Shown: positions 9,487-18,451 of the stretch, one piece after another | Layout of the letters: every line of letters begins with the position of its first letter | How positions within the stretch are numbered: the stretch's first letter is position 1 | Assembly: GCA_016928955.1 (NCBI GenBank) | Contig: JAFGJV010000047.1 | Location: 1-64,000 of the forward strand | Reading direction: 5' to 3' | From: Spirochaetales bacterium | GTDB taxonomy: Bacteria; Spirochaetota; Spirochaetia; Treponematales; UBA12059 | DNA: 64,000 nucleotides | Translations under genes and position numbers: made by a program | Notes under the pieces: model-generated | Seen by the model: the letters and a program-made list of their open reading frames with translations, nothing else | The model's database searches: none | What the model was told of the DNA's origin: nothing

Positions 9487-10638
9487 ATGCGGAAACTCTC
9501 CCTGGCCTTCATGAACGTGCCCCTGGCCGGCCACCTGGCGGCCATGGAGCCGATCATGCGCGCCTGCGCCGGCGCCGGTCACACGGTGACGCTGTATGGC
9601 TACGACTCCATGGCCGAGCTGGCCGCCCGCGTGGGCGCCGGGTTCAGGCCATACGCTGTTCAGGAATCGGTTTTTGATCCCGGCGAGCTGGGCTCAGTGG
9701 GTACCTTGTTTCGCCTCCTCATGCGCTTTGCCCGGGACAATGTCGACGAGTTGGCGGACAGCCTCCGGGCGGAGCCTCCGGACTGCCTGATACATGACCA
9801 GTTCTGCCCCTGGGGAAAATACGCTGCCCACGCGGCTGGCGTCAGGGCCGCGTCCAGCGTCACGTCCATGATCTTTGAGCGCGACGCCGGCACCGGGGCC
9901 CAGTCCATGCTGCGCGGCCTGTCTGGTATGGAGGAAGGGAACGACATCCGCGCCGCCCTATCCGAGCGCCTTGGCCTGCCCAAATGGGGCATCATAGACG
10001 CCATCCAGAACAAGCAGGGCCTCAATCTGCTCATGCGCCTTCCCGAGCTCCAGCGCGGCCACTTTGATAGTTACATGTACATAGGGCCCTGCCTGCCCGA
10101 GCGGGACTCGGTCGGCGCGCCGGATAAGCGTACATCGGAACCGATGGCCTATATGTCCATGGGCACGGTATATGCCTATGACGGCGACGAGGCGGAACGG
10201 GCCATCACGTCTCTCCGCAAGGCGGGCTTCAGGGTCCTGGTGGCGGCTGGTCCTCTGTTTGAACGCCTCTGTCCGCTGTCGGATCCGCCTGGGCTCGAGG
10301 TGATCCGGCGCTGCGACCAGTTGTCGGCGCTGGCTTTGGCGTCCGTGTTTCTTACCCACGGCGGCATGAACGGCACCCAGGAGGCCCTGTATCGCGGCAC
10401 CGTGCCCATCTTCAGGCCCCTACAGGACGAGCAGGCGTCAATCGCCGACGCCGTGTGCTCACGGGGAGCCGGCCTGCGCTGGGACGGGCGCTCCGACCTT
10501 GGCGCCATGGCGCTTGAGTCCCTTGCCGATCCATCGATACAGGCTGGCGTTGACGCGTTGGGAGCAAAACTGCGGGAGCGCGGTGGCGTGTCCCGAGCCG
10601 TGGAAGCTCTGGAACACTACGCGGGAGGACGGCTTTGA
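9487..10638 (+). CDS. GT1-family glycosyltransferase (macrolide/UDP-glycosyltransferase-like)
   Basis: N-terminal PLAGHLAAMEPIMRACAGAGHTVTLYG; C-terminal FLTHGGMNGTQEALYRGTVPIFRPLQDEQ donor-binding signature. Confidence 0.88.
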   Translation: MRKLSLAFMNVPLAGHLAAMEPIMRACAGAGHTVTLYGYDSMAELAARVGAGFRPYAVQESVFDPGELGSVGTLFRLLMRFARDNVDELADSLRAEPPDCLIHDQFCPWGKYAAHAAGVRAASSVTSMIFERDAGTGAQSMLRGLSGMEEGNDIRAALSERLGLPKWGIIDAIQNKQGLNLLMRLPELQRGHFDSYMYIGPCLPERDSVGAPDKRTSEPMAYMSMGTVYAYDGDEAERAITSLRKAGFRVLVAAGPLFERLCPLSDPPGLEVIRRCDQLSALALASVFLTHGGMNGTQEALYRGTVPIFRPLQDEQASIADAVCSRGAGLRWDGRSDLGAMALESLADPSIQAGVDALGAKLRERGGVSRAVEALEHYAGGRL

Positions 10639-11336
10639 AACTGTTCTGCATACCCTTTGCGGGCGGCGGCGCGTCGGCGTACGCGCCCTGGAAGCGGCGC
10701 CTGGCTCCCCTGGCTAGTGTCGTTCCCATCCAGCTTCCCGGCAGGGAAGAGCTGTGGGACCGTCCCTACCTGGACACGGTTGCCGAGGCAGCGCTTCTGG
10801 TGGCCGACAAGATACACAACAAGGCGGACGGCCCGTACTGCGTATTCGGCCACTCCATGGGCGGCTTGATAGCCTTCGAGGCCTTGAGGGAGCTTAGCAG
10901 GCGCGGATGCGCCCTTCCCCTGCTGCTCATCGTGTCGGCCAGCCCCGCTCCCAGGCTGTTCAAGGCCCGTCTTACGGTATCCTGCCTGGAGTCGGAGGGC
11001 TTTGGCCGCCTCCGTGAGCTTCTTGGCCCCACCTACGACACCATGGCCGGGGACAAGGACCTGTTTGCATACGTGATGAGGACGATGAGGGCTGACGTGC
11101 TTATGTGCGAGCGCTATGTCCACGAGAGCGGCCCAGCCCTGCCCCTGCCCGTGGAAGCCTTCTGGGCGTCATCCGATCCCCTGTGCGTCAGGGATGAGAT
11201 CGACGCGTGGGACGCCCACGCGGGCCAGGGCCTCCGCGTCCACGAATTTGAGGGCGACCACTTTTACTTCAAGGCCAACCCGGATTTTGAAATCAGGCTC
11301 CGCTCGGCCCTGGAAGGGGCCGCCGCCCGCGCGTGA
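10635..11336 (+). CDS. Type II thioesterase (GrsT/TEII-like)
   Basis: FCIPFAGGGASAYAPWKRRLAP, GHSMGG nucleophile elbow; TTGA overlap with upstream stop. Confidence 0.92.
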   Translation: MKLFCIPFAGGGASAYAPWKRRLAPLASVVPIQLPGREELWDRPYLDTVAEAALLVADKIHNKADGPYCVFGHSMGGLIAFEALRELSRRGCALPLLLIVSASPAPRLFKARLTVSCLESEGFGRLRELLGPTYDTMAGDKDLFAYVMRTMRADVLMCERYVHESGPALPLPVEAFWASSDPLCVRDEIDAWDAHAGQGLRVHEFEGDHFYFKANPDFEIRLRSALEGAAARA

Positions 11337-12037
11337 AAGATCAGGAGGACAGCGTGCTTGTACTGGAGAACATAGGCAAAACCTACCGCATGAACGGCCA
11401 GGACGTGGTGGCCCTAGACGGCGTGACGCTCGGCGTCCATGAGGGGGAGTTCCTGGCCATACGCGGTCCTTCCGGCAGCGGAAAGACCACGCTCCTCAAC
11501 CTGGTGGGCCTGTTGGACAAGCCCAGCTCGGGCCGCATCCTGTTCCAGGGCCGGCCCATCTCGGACTCTGGAGCCCGCGAGCGCATGCTGGCGCGGCGCG
11601 ACCACCTGGGCTTTATTTTCCAGAGCTACAACCTGGTACCCGAGCTCAACGTGCTTGAGAACGTGGAAATGCCCCTGCACATCCTACGTATGCCCGCAGC
11701 TAAGCGGCGCGACCTGGTGGCGCGCATCGTGGACGACGTGGGGCTGACCCGTTTTGCCAAGCACCGGCCGGGCGAGCTGTCGGGCGGCCAGCAACAGCGC
11801 GTCGCCATAGCCAGGGCTCTGGTCAAGAAGCCCACGTTGGTGGTTGCCGACGAGCCCACGGCCAACCTGGATTCCAAGACGGGGCTGTCCATCATGGAGC
11901 TGATGGCCAGCCTCAACGCCAAGTACGGCGTGACCTTCATCTTTGCCACGCACGACGAGACCATCCTGCCGTTCATGAACAGGGTCATACAGCTGGTGGA
12001 CGGCCGCATAGCGTCAGACGAACAGGAAAGGCCGTGA
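11333..12037 (+). CDS. LolD/MacB-type ABC ATPase
   Basis: GPSGSGKTTLLNLVGLLDKPSSG, LSGGQQQRVAIARAL, DEPTANLDSKTG typical of LolD/MacB. Confidence 0.92.
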   Translation: MKDQEDSVLVLENIGKTYRMNGQDVVALDGVTLGVHEGEFLAIRGPSGSGKTTLLNLVGLLDKPSSGRILFQGRPISDSGARERMLARRDHLGFIFQSYNLVPELNVLENVEMPLHILRMPAAKRRDLVARIVDDVGLTRFAKHRPGELSGGQQQRVAIARALVKKPTLVVADEPTANLDSKTGLSIMELMASLNAKYGVTFIFATHDETILPFMNRVIQLVDGRIASDEQERP

Positions 12038-12969
12038 GCGCTCGCTCCGTGGAGTTCCTGCAGATCGAGCCGACCAGGCACTGCAATTTCCATTGCCTGT
12101 TCTGCCAGGGCCGCTTCCTGCCCAAGGCCGAGCTGGAAACAGGGGTGCTCAAGCGCGCCCTTGCCGGCCTGGAAGGCGTCCGCTATGTGGAATTCCAGGG
12201 CGAGGGCGAACCCTTTTTGTATCCGGGCTACTTTGACGCGTGCCGGGCCATCCTTGAGCGTTTCCCGGGCGCGGAAATATCGACCATATCCAACGGTAGC
12301 ACCCTGGTACCGGCGGTGCGCGGCAAACTGGCCGGAGGGCCCGTTGCCCACATCCTGGTGTCCATGGAGACCTCGGACCCGGACGATTTCCGTTTCCTGC
12401 GCGGCGGAGACCTCACCCAGATCCTTGAGAACGTCAGGGAACTGCGCGCCTGCGCGGACGGACGACCCAGGGTGGGGCTGGCGGTGACCGTGCTCAGGGA
12501 CAGGGCCGATCAACTGGAGAAAATCGTGGTCCTGTACGACGAACTAGGGCTGGACGGCGGCATCAGCGTACAGTACCTGCAGAACATGGAGTCGTACGCT
12601 AGCCATTACGGGCCGGAACTGGCCGGTTCGACGTTTGCCGCCAGGGAGCAAGCCGAGTTCGAGAGGACACACGCGGCCGTGCTCGCGAGCGTCGCCCGAG
12701 TCAATGCCCGCGACAAGGCTTCTTTCTTTTACAGCCGCCTGTTCGACGGCTGGTCTCCAGCCGACCTGTCCTGCCCCTGGCTGGACCATGGAGCGTACCT
12801 GTCGGCCGACGGGACCGAGTCGCCGTGCTGTTACATCAAGGACGGCCGGGCCATGGACAGGGAGAGGCTGGCCGACGCCCTTGCGGCAGGCGTGGTGCCG
12901 CCGCCCTGCGAGGGGTGTTTTGTGGCCCGGGAAGTGAAGGCCGCAGGCCTGGCCTTGTCGTCGTTCTGA
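12034..12969 (+). CDS. Radical SAM / SPASM-type enzyme
   Basis: CNFHCLFC (CX3CX2C) and C-terminal Cys cluster CCYIKDG…CEGCF; GTG start overlaps upstream TGA. Confidence 0.88.
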   Translation: MSARSVEFLQIEPTRHCNFHCLFCQGRFLPKAELETGVLKRALAGLEGVRYVEFQGEGEPFLYPGYFDACRAILERFPGAEISTISNGSTLVPAVRGKLAGGPVAHILVSMETSDPDDFRFLRGGDLTQILENVRELRACADGRPRVGLAVTVLRDRADQLEKIVVLYDELGLDGGISVQYLQNMESYASHYGPELAGSTFAAREQAEFERTHAAVLASVARVNARDKASFFYSRLFDGWSPADLSCPWLDHGAYLSADGTESPCCYIKDGRAMDRERLADALAAGVVPPPCEGCFVAREVKAAGLALSSF

Positions 12970-12990
12970 AAAAACCGGGGCCGGAGGACG

Positions 12991-13728
12991 CTAGTCGCCC
13001 AGCTCGGGGGGTATCAGATCGCGCCAGGCGACGCTCCTAAGCTCGGGCGGCCGTGCCGGCTCCGCGCGGGCAACGCAGGCGGTGTAGCCTGAGCCCGGCT
13101 CCAGGAAGTCCAGGTACAGGGTACGCGGCGTTAGTGCGGCGTTTTCCCGCGCGGTAGCTGTCAGCCCTGTATGGCCGAATTCCAGTTCCATGGCCGTAAA
13201 ATCCAGGCCAAGCCCGACTCCCAGGCACTTTGCCGCGCTCTCCTTGCCTGTCCAGATTTTCAGGAACAGGTCCAGCCGCTCGGGCGGGTCCAGGGAGGCC
13301 AGGCGAGCGGCCTCGGCTGGCGAGCAGGCTCCCGGAATCAGTTCGGCCAGGTCCGGCAGCGTGTCTTCCTGCACGTCCAATCCCACGGGCAAGCTGGAGA
13401 GGACGCAGGCCACCATGGACCCGGAATGGGACAGGCTGACATGGGCGCCTGGGGCGTTGGCCACGAATGGAGCCCCGAGCTCGGTTCGGCCGAGTGCGGG
13501 CTTGTCCAGCCGCAGAGCACGGCGCAAGGCGTGGTTCAGGAGGAGTTCGGCGTATGCGGAACGGGCCCTGTCGTCCGTTCTGCGCAGGCGTTCCGTGCGC
13601 GAGCGTCGCTCAGGGGAAACAGCGCTGGAAACGAGGTGTTCGACCAGGGATGGATCCATGGCGCTTGAGTCAAGGCGCGAGAGGAAAACCAGGCAGCTGT
13701 CCCTGGGCAGGGCAAGCGGTTTGTCCAA
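12991..13728 (-). CDS. 4'-phosphopantetheinyl transferase (Sfp-like)
   Basis: VSLSHSGSMVACVLSSLPVGLDVQE and FLKIWTGKESAAKCLG motifs; convergent to the biosynthetic operon. Confidence 0.85.
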   Translation of the reverse strand: MDKPLALPRDSCLVFLSRLDSSAMDPSLVEHLVSSAVSPERRSRTERLRRTDDRARSAYAELLLNHALRRALRLDKPALGRTELGAPFVANAPGAHVSLSHSGSMVACVLSSLPVGLDVQEDTLPDLAELIPGACSPAEAARLASLDPPERLDLFLKIWTGKESAAKCLGVGLGLDFTAMELEFGHTGLTATARENAALTPRTLYLDFLEPGSGYTACVARAEPARPPELRSVAWRDLIPPELGD

Positions 13729-13734
13729 GCCTTG

Positions 13735-14583
13735 TTACAGCTTGACCACGTCGTTGATCAGTTTGCCAAGCGCGCTGTCCTGGCTTTGGATGGTTTTCTG
13801 GTTGGCCTCGTACGCGCGGTTGACCTCTATCATTCTGACCATCTCGGACACCACGTTGACGTTGGCGGCTTCCGTAAAACCTTGGTGGACGGTGGGACGG
13901 TCCTCGCCCCGCATGAGCCGAGCCGGCCCAGACGTGTCGGTGGCCTTCCACATGCTGGAGCCCTGCTTGGCCAGGTAGCGCTCGATTTCAAAGTCGACGA
14001 TCTTGAGCGTGTCCAGGAGCATGGGATTGGCCCAGTCGTTCTGCTCGCGGCCCACCAGGGCCTCGGGGTCGTCCAGGTAGTCCTGGTTGACCCAGACGTT
14101 GCCGTCCTTGTCTATCTGGAAATTGTTGGCTTTTACGTAAATGGGGCCGGACTCGCCCAGGACCGGGTAGCCGTCCTTGGTTTCCAGGTAGCCTTCCTTG
14201 CCCAGTATGAAGGAACCGTTGCGCGTGTAGCGCTCACCATAAGGCGTGTCCACGCACAGCCAGCCGGAGCCGTCCAGGGCCACGTCAAAGTCGCTCTCCG
14301 TGGCCTTGAGGGCGCCCTGCTCCAGCTCGGTGAATATCTCGTTGGACTCCACGCCGGTGCCGAGCTTGCCTATCATGGGGGCCATGTCGCCGGAGCCGAG
14401 GGGGTGCAGGTACACGCCGTCGTCGTTCACGCGCCTGAGGAGGAGCTGGGCAAAGGCTTTGCTCACGGCCACGTCTCGCTTGTAGCCGTCGGTATCCACG
14501 TTGGCCAGGTTGTTGGCTATGGTGTCCAGGCGGACTTGCTGGGCAGCCATGCCGCTGGCGCCCGTATACCATCCTCTGAGCAT
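13735..14583 (-). CDS. flgF: Flagellar basal-body rod protein FlgF/FlgG family
   Basis: LRGWYTGASGMAAQQVRLDTIANNLANVDTDGYKRD at N-term; C-term NVNVVSEMVRMIEVNRAYEANQKTIQSQD. Confidence 0.88.
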   Translation of the reverse strand: MLRGWYTGASGMAAQQVRLDTIANNLANVDTDGYKRDVAVSKAFAQLLLRRVNDDGVYLHPLGSGDMAPMIGKLGTGVESNEIFTELEQGALKATESDFDVALDGSGWLCVDTPYGERYTRNGSFILGKEGYLETKDGYPVLGESGPIYVKANNFQIDKDGNVWVNQDYLDDPEALVGREQNDWANPMLLDTLKIVDFEIERYLAKQGSSMWKATDTSGPARLMRGEDRPTVHQGFTEAANVNVVSEMVRMIEVNRAYEANQKTIQSQDSALGKLINDVVKL

Positions 14584-14768
14584 GCGTTCCTCCGTCCCTT
14601 CCTTATCGGCGGGAAAGGACCGACGGTTGAGCGCCTGCGGCTCGTTGGAACCGTTACCCGCCGCCGGGGATCATGGTATACTGGCCGTACGGACGCCGGC
14701 GCGCGGAAAGCGCCAACGGAACGCCCGCGGGGTTCCGGCCAGAGGCGCCGCGGCATAAGGAGGAAACA

Positions 14769-15017
14769 ATGGGTATAGCGTTGGTCATTGTCGGGGGCGT
14801 GGTGCTTCTGACCTTCATTCCTGTCTACTTTGATTACCGGGCGCGCATGGCCAAGAATCGTCCGGGCACGGACCGGGGCGATCTCGAGCTTCTGAAAAAG
14901 CGCGTCGAGCTTCTGGAGGACCAGCTGTCCGAGAAGGACGCGCGGCTCAAGCTCGTGGAGCGCGACCTCAACTTTGTCAGCCGCTTGCTCGAGGACAAGA
15001 CCGGAGGCCAAGCGTGA
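14769..15017 (+). CDS. Small membrane protein with coiled coil (PspB-like)
   Basis: Strong SD AGGAGG; one TM then DLELLKKRVELLEDQLSEKDARLKLVERDLNFVSRLLEDKTG. Confidence 0.65.
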   Translation: MGIALVIVGGVVLLTFIPVYFDYRARMAKNRPGTDRGDLELLKKRVELLEDQLSEKDARLKLVERDLNFVSRLLEDKTGGQA

Positions 15018-15655
15018 AATTCCCGCGACTCTTTGCCCTGGCGCTTGCCCTGTGCGTGTCGGCTTCCGCCTGCGCACAGTCCGCCGACCCAGCCGCCGAC
15101 AAGGCCGCGTCGCTTACGTCCCGACTGCCTGACGGCCTGTACGCCGTGGTGGACACGCCCCGGGGGGTGATTATCCTGAGCTTGTATTACAAACAGGCTC
15201 CCCTAGCGGTGGCCAGCTTTGTCGGCCTGGCTGAGGGCCGATTCCTGCCGGGCGGCCGGCCGTATTTTGACGGAATAAGCTTTCATCGGGTGGAAGCGGG
15301 TTTTGTGGTCCAGGGTGGCGACCCCGAAGGCTCGGGGTACGGCGGCCCCGGCTACCAGTTTCCCAACGAGATTGTCCCGGGCCTGGGCTTTGGCACCAGC
15401 GGCGTGGTAGGCATGGCCAACGCCGGACCCGGCACCAACGGTAGCCAGTTTTTCATCACGCTGGCCCCGGCTCGGCATCTGGACGGCGGCTACACGGTGT
15501 TTGGCCGCGTGGTCAGCGGCATGCAGGCCGTATCGTCCATACGCAAGGGCGACCCCATGGTAACGGTCCGCATTGTGCGGCGGGGCGCGGATGCCCAGGC
15601 CTTTGTGCTCAGCAGGGAAGAATTCGACGACCTTGTCAAAAAGTCGGGGTTCTGA
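15014..15655 (+). CDS. Cyclophilin-type peptidyl-prolyl isomerase, secreted/lipoprotein
   Basis: Signal peptide with ASAC; FHRVEAGFVVQGGDPEGSGYGGPGYQFPNE…GVVGMANAGPGTNGSQFFITL. Confidence 0.92.
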   Translation: MKFPRLFALALALCVSASACAQSADPAADKAASLTSRLPDGLYAVVDTPRGVIILSLYYKQAPLAVASFVGLAEGRFLPGGRPYFDGISFHRVEAGFVVQGGDPEGSGYGGPGYQFPNEIVPGLGFGTSGVVGMANAGPGTNGSQFFITLAPARHLDGGYTVFGRVVSGMQAVSSIRKGDPMVTVRIVRRGADAQAFVLSREEFDDLVKKSGF

Positions 15656-15670
15656 AAACTAACGGTTCTA

Positions 15671-15708
15671 GGGAGCCTCTAATAACCATGGGGTTTTTAG
15701 AGGTTCCC
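15671..15708. repeat. Dispersed palindrome family, type A (GGGAGCCTCTAA…TTAGAGGTTCCC)
   Basis: Inverted repeat directly readable; related copies at 23900, 23970, 47814 and 63861. Confidence 0.85.
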
Positions 15709-15801
15709 AAAAGTCGGATGAGTTTTAAAAAGAGCTCCATGTTAAGACGTGATTTGCGTGGCGGTTGCGATATATGCAAACAAGCGCGAGCAATCGCAAA
15801 G

Positions 15802-15834
15802 CCAATTTCAGAAGTAACAGACTTCTGAAATTGG
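15802..15834. repeat. Palindrome family, type B: perfect 14-bp inverted repeat CCAATTTCAGAAGT-N5-ACTTCTGAAATTGG
   Basis: Arms are exact reverse complements; related arm sequence recurs as the outer palindrome at 63847-63923. Confidence 0.85.
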
Positions 15835-15874
15835 TTCTAGCGGCTACCTTTAGCCTTAGGTCTGGGAGTTGAGC

Positions 15875-16960
15875 ATGAACGTGCGACGCGTGGCGCGAAC
15901 GGCTGCCCTTGCGGCCGTAGCCGTGGTTTTGTCTATCGCGGTTTTTATTGGCGGTTCGGTAGCCTATTTCAAGCTGAGCCGGGCCTCGGACTTTGGCCGC
16001 CAGGAACGGCGGCTGGCCATGCTTGAAGATGGCGACGCCGTCCTGCTGGCCGGCATGGCCGACAGCCCGGAAGCGCTGGTTACGTCGGCCGGTGGCCTTG
16101 ACCTGCCCTGGAACCGTACGCGCGTGGTCGCCACGCACAACAGCTACCATCTCAGGCCTGGCGCCCTCCGTTCCTTTATCCTGGGCATAGCAAAGCCGGC
16201 CGAACCTGCCAAGCTGGCCTACAGCCACCGGACCCTGACCGAGCAACTGGACTCGGGCGTCCGGAGCTTTGAGCTGGACGTCCGCCTGCGCGCCGGGCGT
16301 TTCGAGATAACCCACGTGCCCCTGGTGGACGACCGAACGGCCAGCCCCGATCTTGAGCTGGCTTTCCGGGAACTTGCCCTGTGGTCGGCCAGGCACCCAG
16401 ACCATCTGCCCTTGGTCGTGCTGCTTGAGCTTAAAGATGACTGGATGGTCCTGGACGGCAAGCTGGAGGCCTTTGACGGACCGGCGCTCGGGAGGCTCTC
16501 GGGTTTGGCGGCGGCGGCCTTTGGGGCCTCCCTGTTCGGGCCGGGCGAGCTCCCTGCTCCCGTGGACGGCACGGTCAAGTGGCCAAAGCTACGCGAGCTG
16601 GCCGGCACGGTCATGGTCGTGGTCCATGAAAACGACCAGTTCCGCGGCTTGTTGCTTGAGCTCTACGGACCGGAGCTTGCCGGGTCGTCCTTGTTCACCT
16701 GCGCCCCGCCCGGCAGTCCGGACGCTGCCTTTGCCATCCTCAACGACCCCGCCGACCCGCGCATCCCCGAATATTTGGACCGCGGTATAGTCGTGCGCAC
16801 GCGAGCAGACGCGGACACGGCGGTATCGTCCGCCCAGGCGGCCGCCGCCCTGACCAGCGGGGCCCAGCTTGTGTCCACCGACTATCCGCCGGGAGGGCCA
16901 GCGCACAAAAGCGGCTACTGGTTCAGCTACTCGGGCACGTTGGCCGTGCTGAGGCCATAG
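15875..16960 (+). CDS. Secreted Ca2+-dependent phosphoinositide phospholipase C-like protein
   Basis: N-terminal TM/signal; ATHNSYHLRPG…SHRTLTEQLDSGVRSFELDVRL…ITHVPLVDDR…HLPLVVLLELKDDW matches the PLC-like TIM-barrel catalytic layout. Confidence 0.75.
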   Translation: MNVRRVARTAALAAVAVVLSIAVFIGGSVAYFKLSRASDFGRQERRLAMLEDGDAVLLAGMADSPEALVTSAGGLDLPWNRTRVVATHNSYHLRPGALRSFILGIAKPAEPAKLAYSHRTLTEQLDSGVRSFELDVRLRAGRFEITHVPLVDDRTASPDLELAFRELALWSARHPDHLPLVVLLELKDDWMVLDGKLEAFDGPALGRLSGLAAAAFGASLFGPGELPAPVDGTVKWPKLRELAGTVMVVVHENDQFRGLLLELYGPELAGSSLFTCAPPGSPDAAFAILNDPADPRIPEYLDRGIVVRTRADADTAVSSAQAAAALTSGAQLVSTDYPPGGPAHKSGYWFSYSGTLAVLRP

Positions 16961-17050
16961 CGGTCGCCAGCTTGCGAGAAAAGAATTCCGTGGCGTGGAG
17001 AGCCCCGCGGCGCTAAAATACCCTCATATCGAGCTTTGAGGAGGTGCCGT

Positions 17051-18382
17051 ATGGTGTCCGGAACCATGGCTCTTGCGCTGCTGGTGGCCGCAGTGGTGGC
17101 CATCGTCCTTCTGACGGGCAAGGTCAAGGTGAACGCCTTCCTGGTCCTGATCGGCGTGGCCTTTGTCTTTGGTCTGGCCATAGGCATGCCGGCTTTGGAT
17201 GTGGTAGGCAAGATCAAGACCGGCTTTGGCGGCACGCTGACCAACATAGGCATCGTGATAGTGGCCGGCACGATCATGGGCACCATCCTAGAGAAGACCG
17301 GCGCCGCCCTGTCCATGACTCAGGCCATCCTGAAACTAGTAGGCAAAAAGCGCGCCCCGCTGGCCATGAACGCCGCCGGCTACGTGGTGTCGGTGCCCGT
17401 GTTCTGCGACTCCGGCTTTGTCATCCTGAATCCCCTGAACAAGGCTCTGGCCAAGGAGACGGGCACGTCTATGGCCGTCATGGCCGTGGCCCTGGCAACC
17501 GGCCTGTACGCCACGCACACCATGGTGCCGCCCACGCCGGGACCCATAGCCGCCGCCGGTGCCCTGGGAGCCGACCTGGGCAGGGTAATCCTGATAGGCC
17601 TCATAGCCGCCATCCCGGCGACTCTGGCCGGTCTGTTCTGGGCTACCAAGGTGGCCAAACGTTACAAGATAGAAGCCGATGTGGAAGAGTCGTACTCGGA
17701 CATCATCAAGAAGTATGGCAAGCTCCCCAACACCTTCCTGTCCTTCCTGCCCATCGTGCTGCCCATCGTGCTCATACTCCTCAAGAGCCTGGCCGAATTC
17801 CCGTCCAAGCCCTTTGGCGAGGCCGGCTTCCAGACCTTCATCCGCTTCATAGGCGATCCGGTGACGGCACTCATCCTTGGCGTCCTGGCCAGCCTGTTCC
17901 TGGTTAAGAAGGGCGAGCTCGGCAAGGCGGTCAACGAGTGGATGGGCCAGGGCATCAAGGACTCGGCCATCATCCTGGTCATCACGGCGGCCGGCGGCTC
18001 TTTTGGCGCCATCATCGCCGCCAGTCCCATCGTCGAATTTCTCAAGACCAGTATGAGCGGCCTGTCGCTCGGAGTCTTCCTGCCGTTTGTCATTGCCGCG
18101 GCGCTGAAGACCGCCCAGGGTTCGTCAACGGTGGCCATCGTTACCACGGCAAGCATCATGGCCCCCATGATGGCGACCATGGGCCTGGACCCGGCCCTTG
18201 CGGTCGTTGCCATAGGTGCGGGCTCCATGGTGGTATCGCACGCCAACGACTCGTACTTCTGGGTGGTGTCCCAGTTCTCCGGCATGTCCGTGCAGACGGC
18301 GTACAAGGCGTATTCCAGCGCCACGGCGGTTGAGGGCATTGTGGCCGCCGCCGTGGTGGGAATTCTGTCCCTGTTTATGTAG
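17051..18382 (+). CDS. GntP-family gluconate/organic acid:H+ symporter
   Basis: Multi-TM; GKVKVNAFLVLIGVAFVFGLAIGM, YVVSVPVFCDSGFVILNPLNKALAKETG, THTMVPPTPGPIAAAG are GntP hallmarks. Confidence 0.9.
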   Translation: MVSGTMALALLVAAVVAIVLLTGKVKVNAFLVLIGVAFVFGLAIGMPALDVVGKIKTGFGGTLTNIGIVIVAGTIMGTILEKTGAALSMTQAILKLVGKKRAPLAMNAAGYVVSVPVFCDSGFVILNPLNKALAKETGTSMAVMAVALATGLYATHTMVPPTPGPIAAAGALGADLGRVILIGLIAAIPATLAGLFWATKVAKRYKIEADVEESYSDIIKKYGKLPNTFLSFLPIVLPIVLILLKSLAEFPSKPFGEAGFQTFIRFIGDPVTALILGVLASLFLVKKGELGKAVNEWMGQGIKDSAIILVITAAGGSFGAIIAASPIVEFLKTSMSGLSLGVFLPFVIAAALKTAQGSSTVAIVTTASIMAPMMATMGLDPALAVVAIGAGSMVVSHANDSYFWVVSQFSGMSVQTAYKAYSSATAVEGIVAAAVVGILSLFM

Positions 18383-18398
18383 ATTTTTCTGTGGCACA

Positions 18399-18438
18399 GG
18401 GCCGCCCAGAGCGCCATGACGCGGGCGGCCCGTTTTTT
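18399..18438 (+). terminator. Intrinsic terminator after gntP-like gene
   Basis: GGGCCGCCC-N15-GGGCGGCCC perfect stem then G + TTTTTT. Confidence 0.85.
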
Positions 18439-18451
18439 AAGGAGGCGGACG

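Noticed and set aside
13732-14778. 348-aa + strand ORF across flgF
   Set aside because: Antisense to a well-recognised flagellar gene; Val/Gly/His-rich shadow composition.
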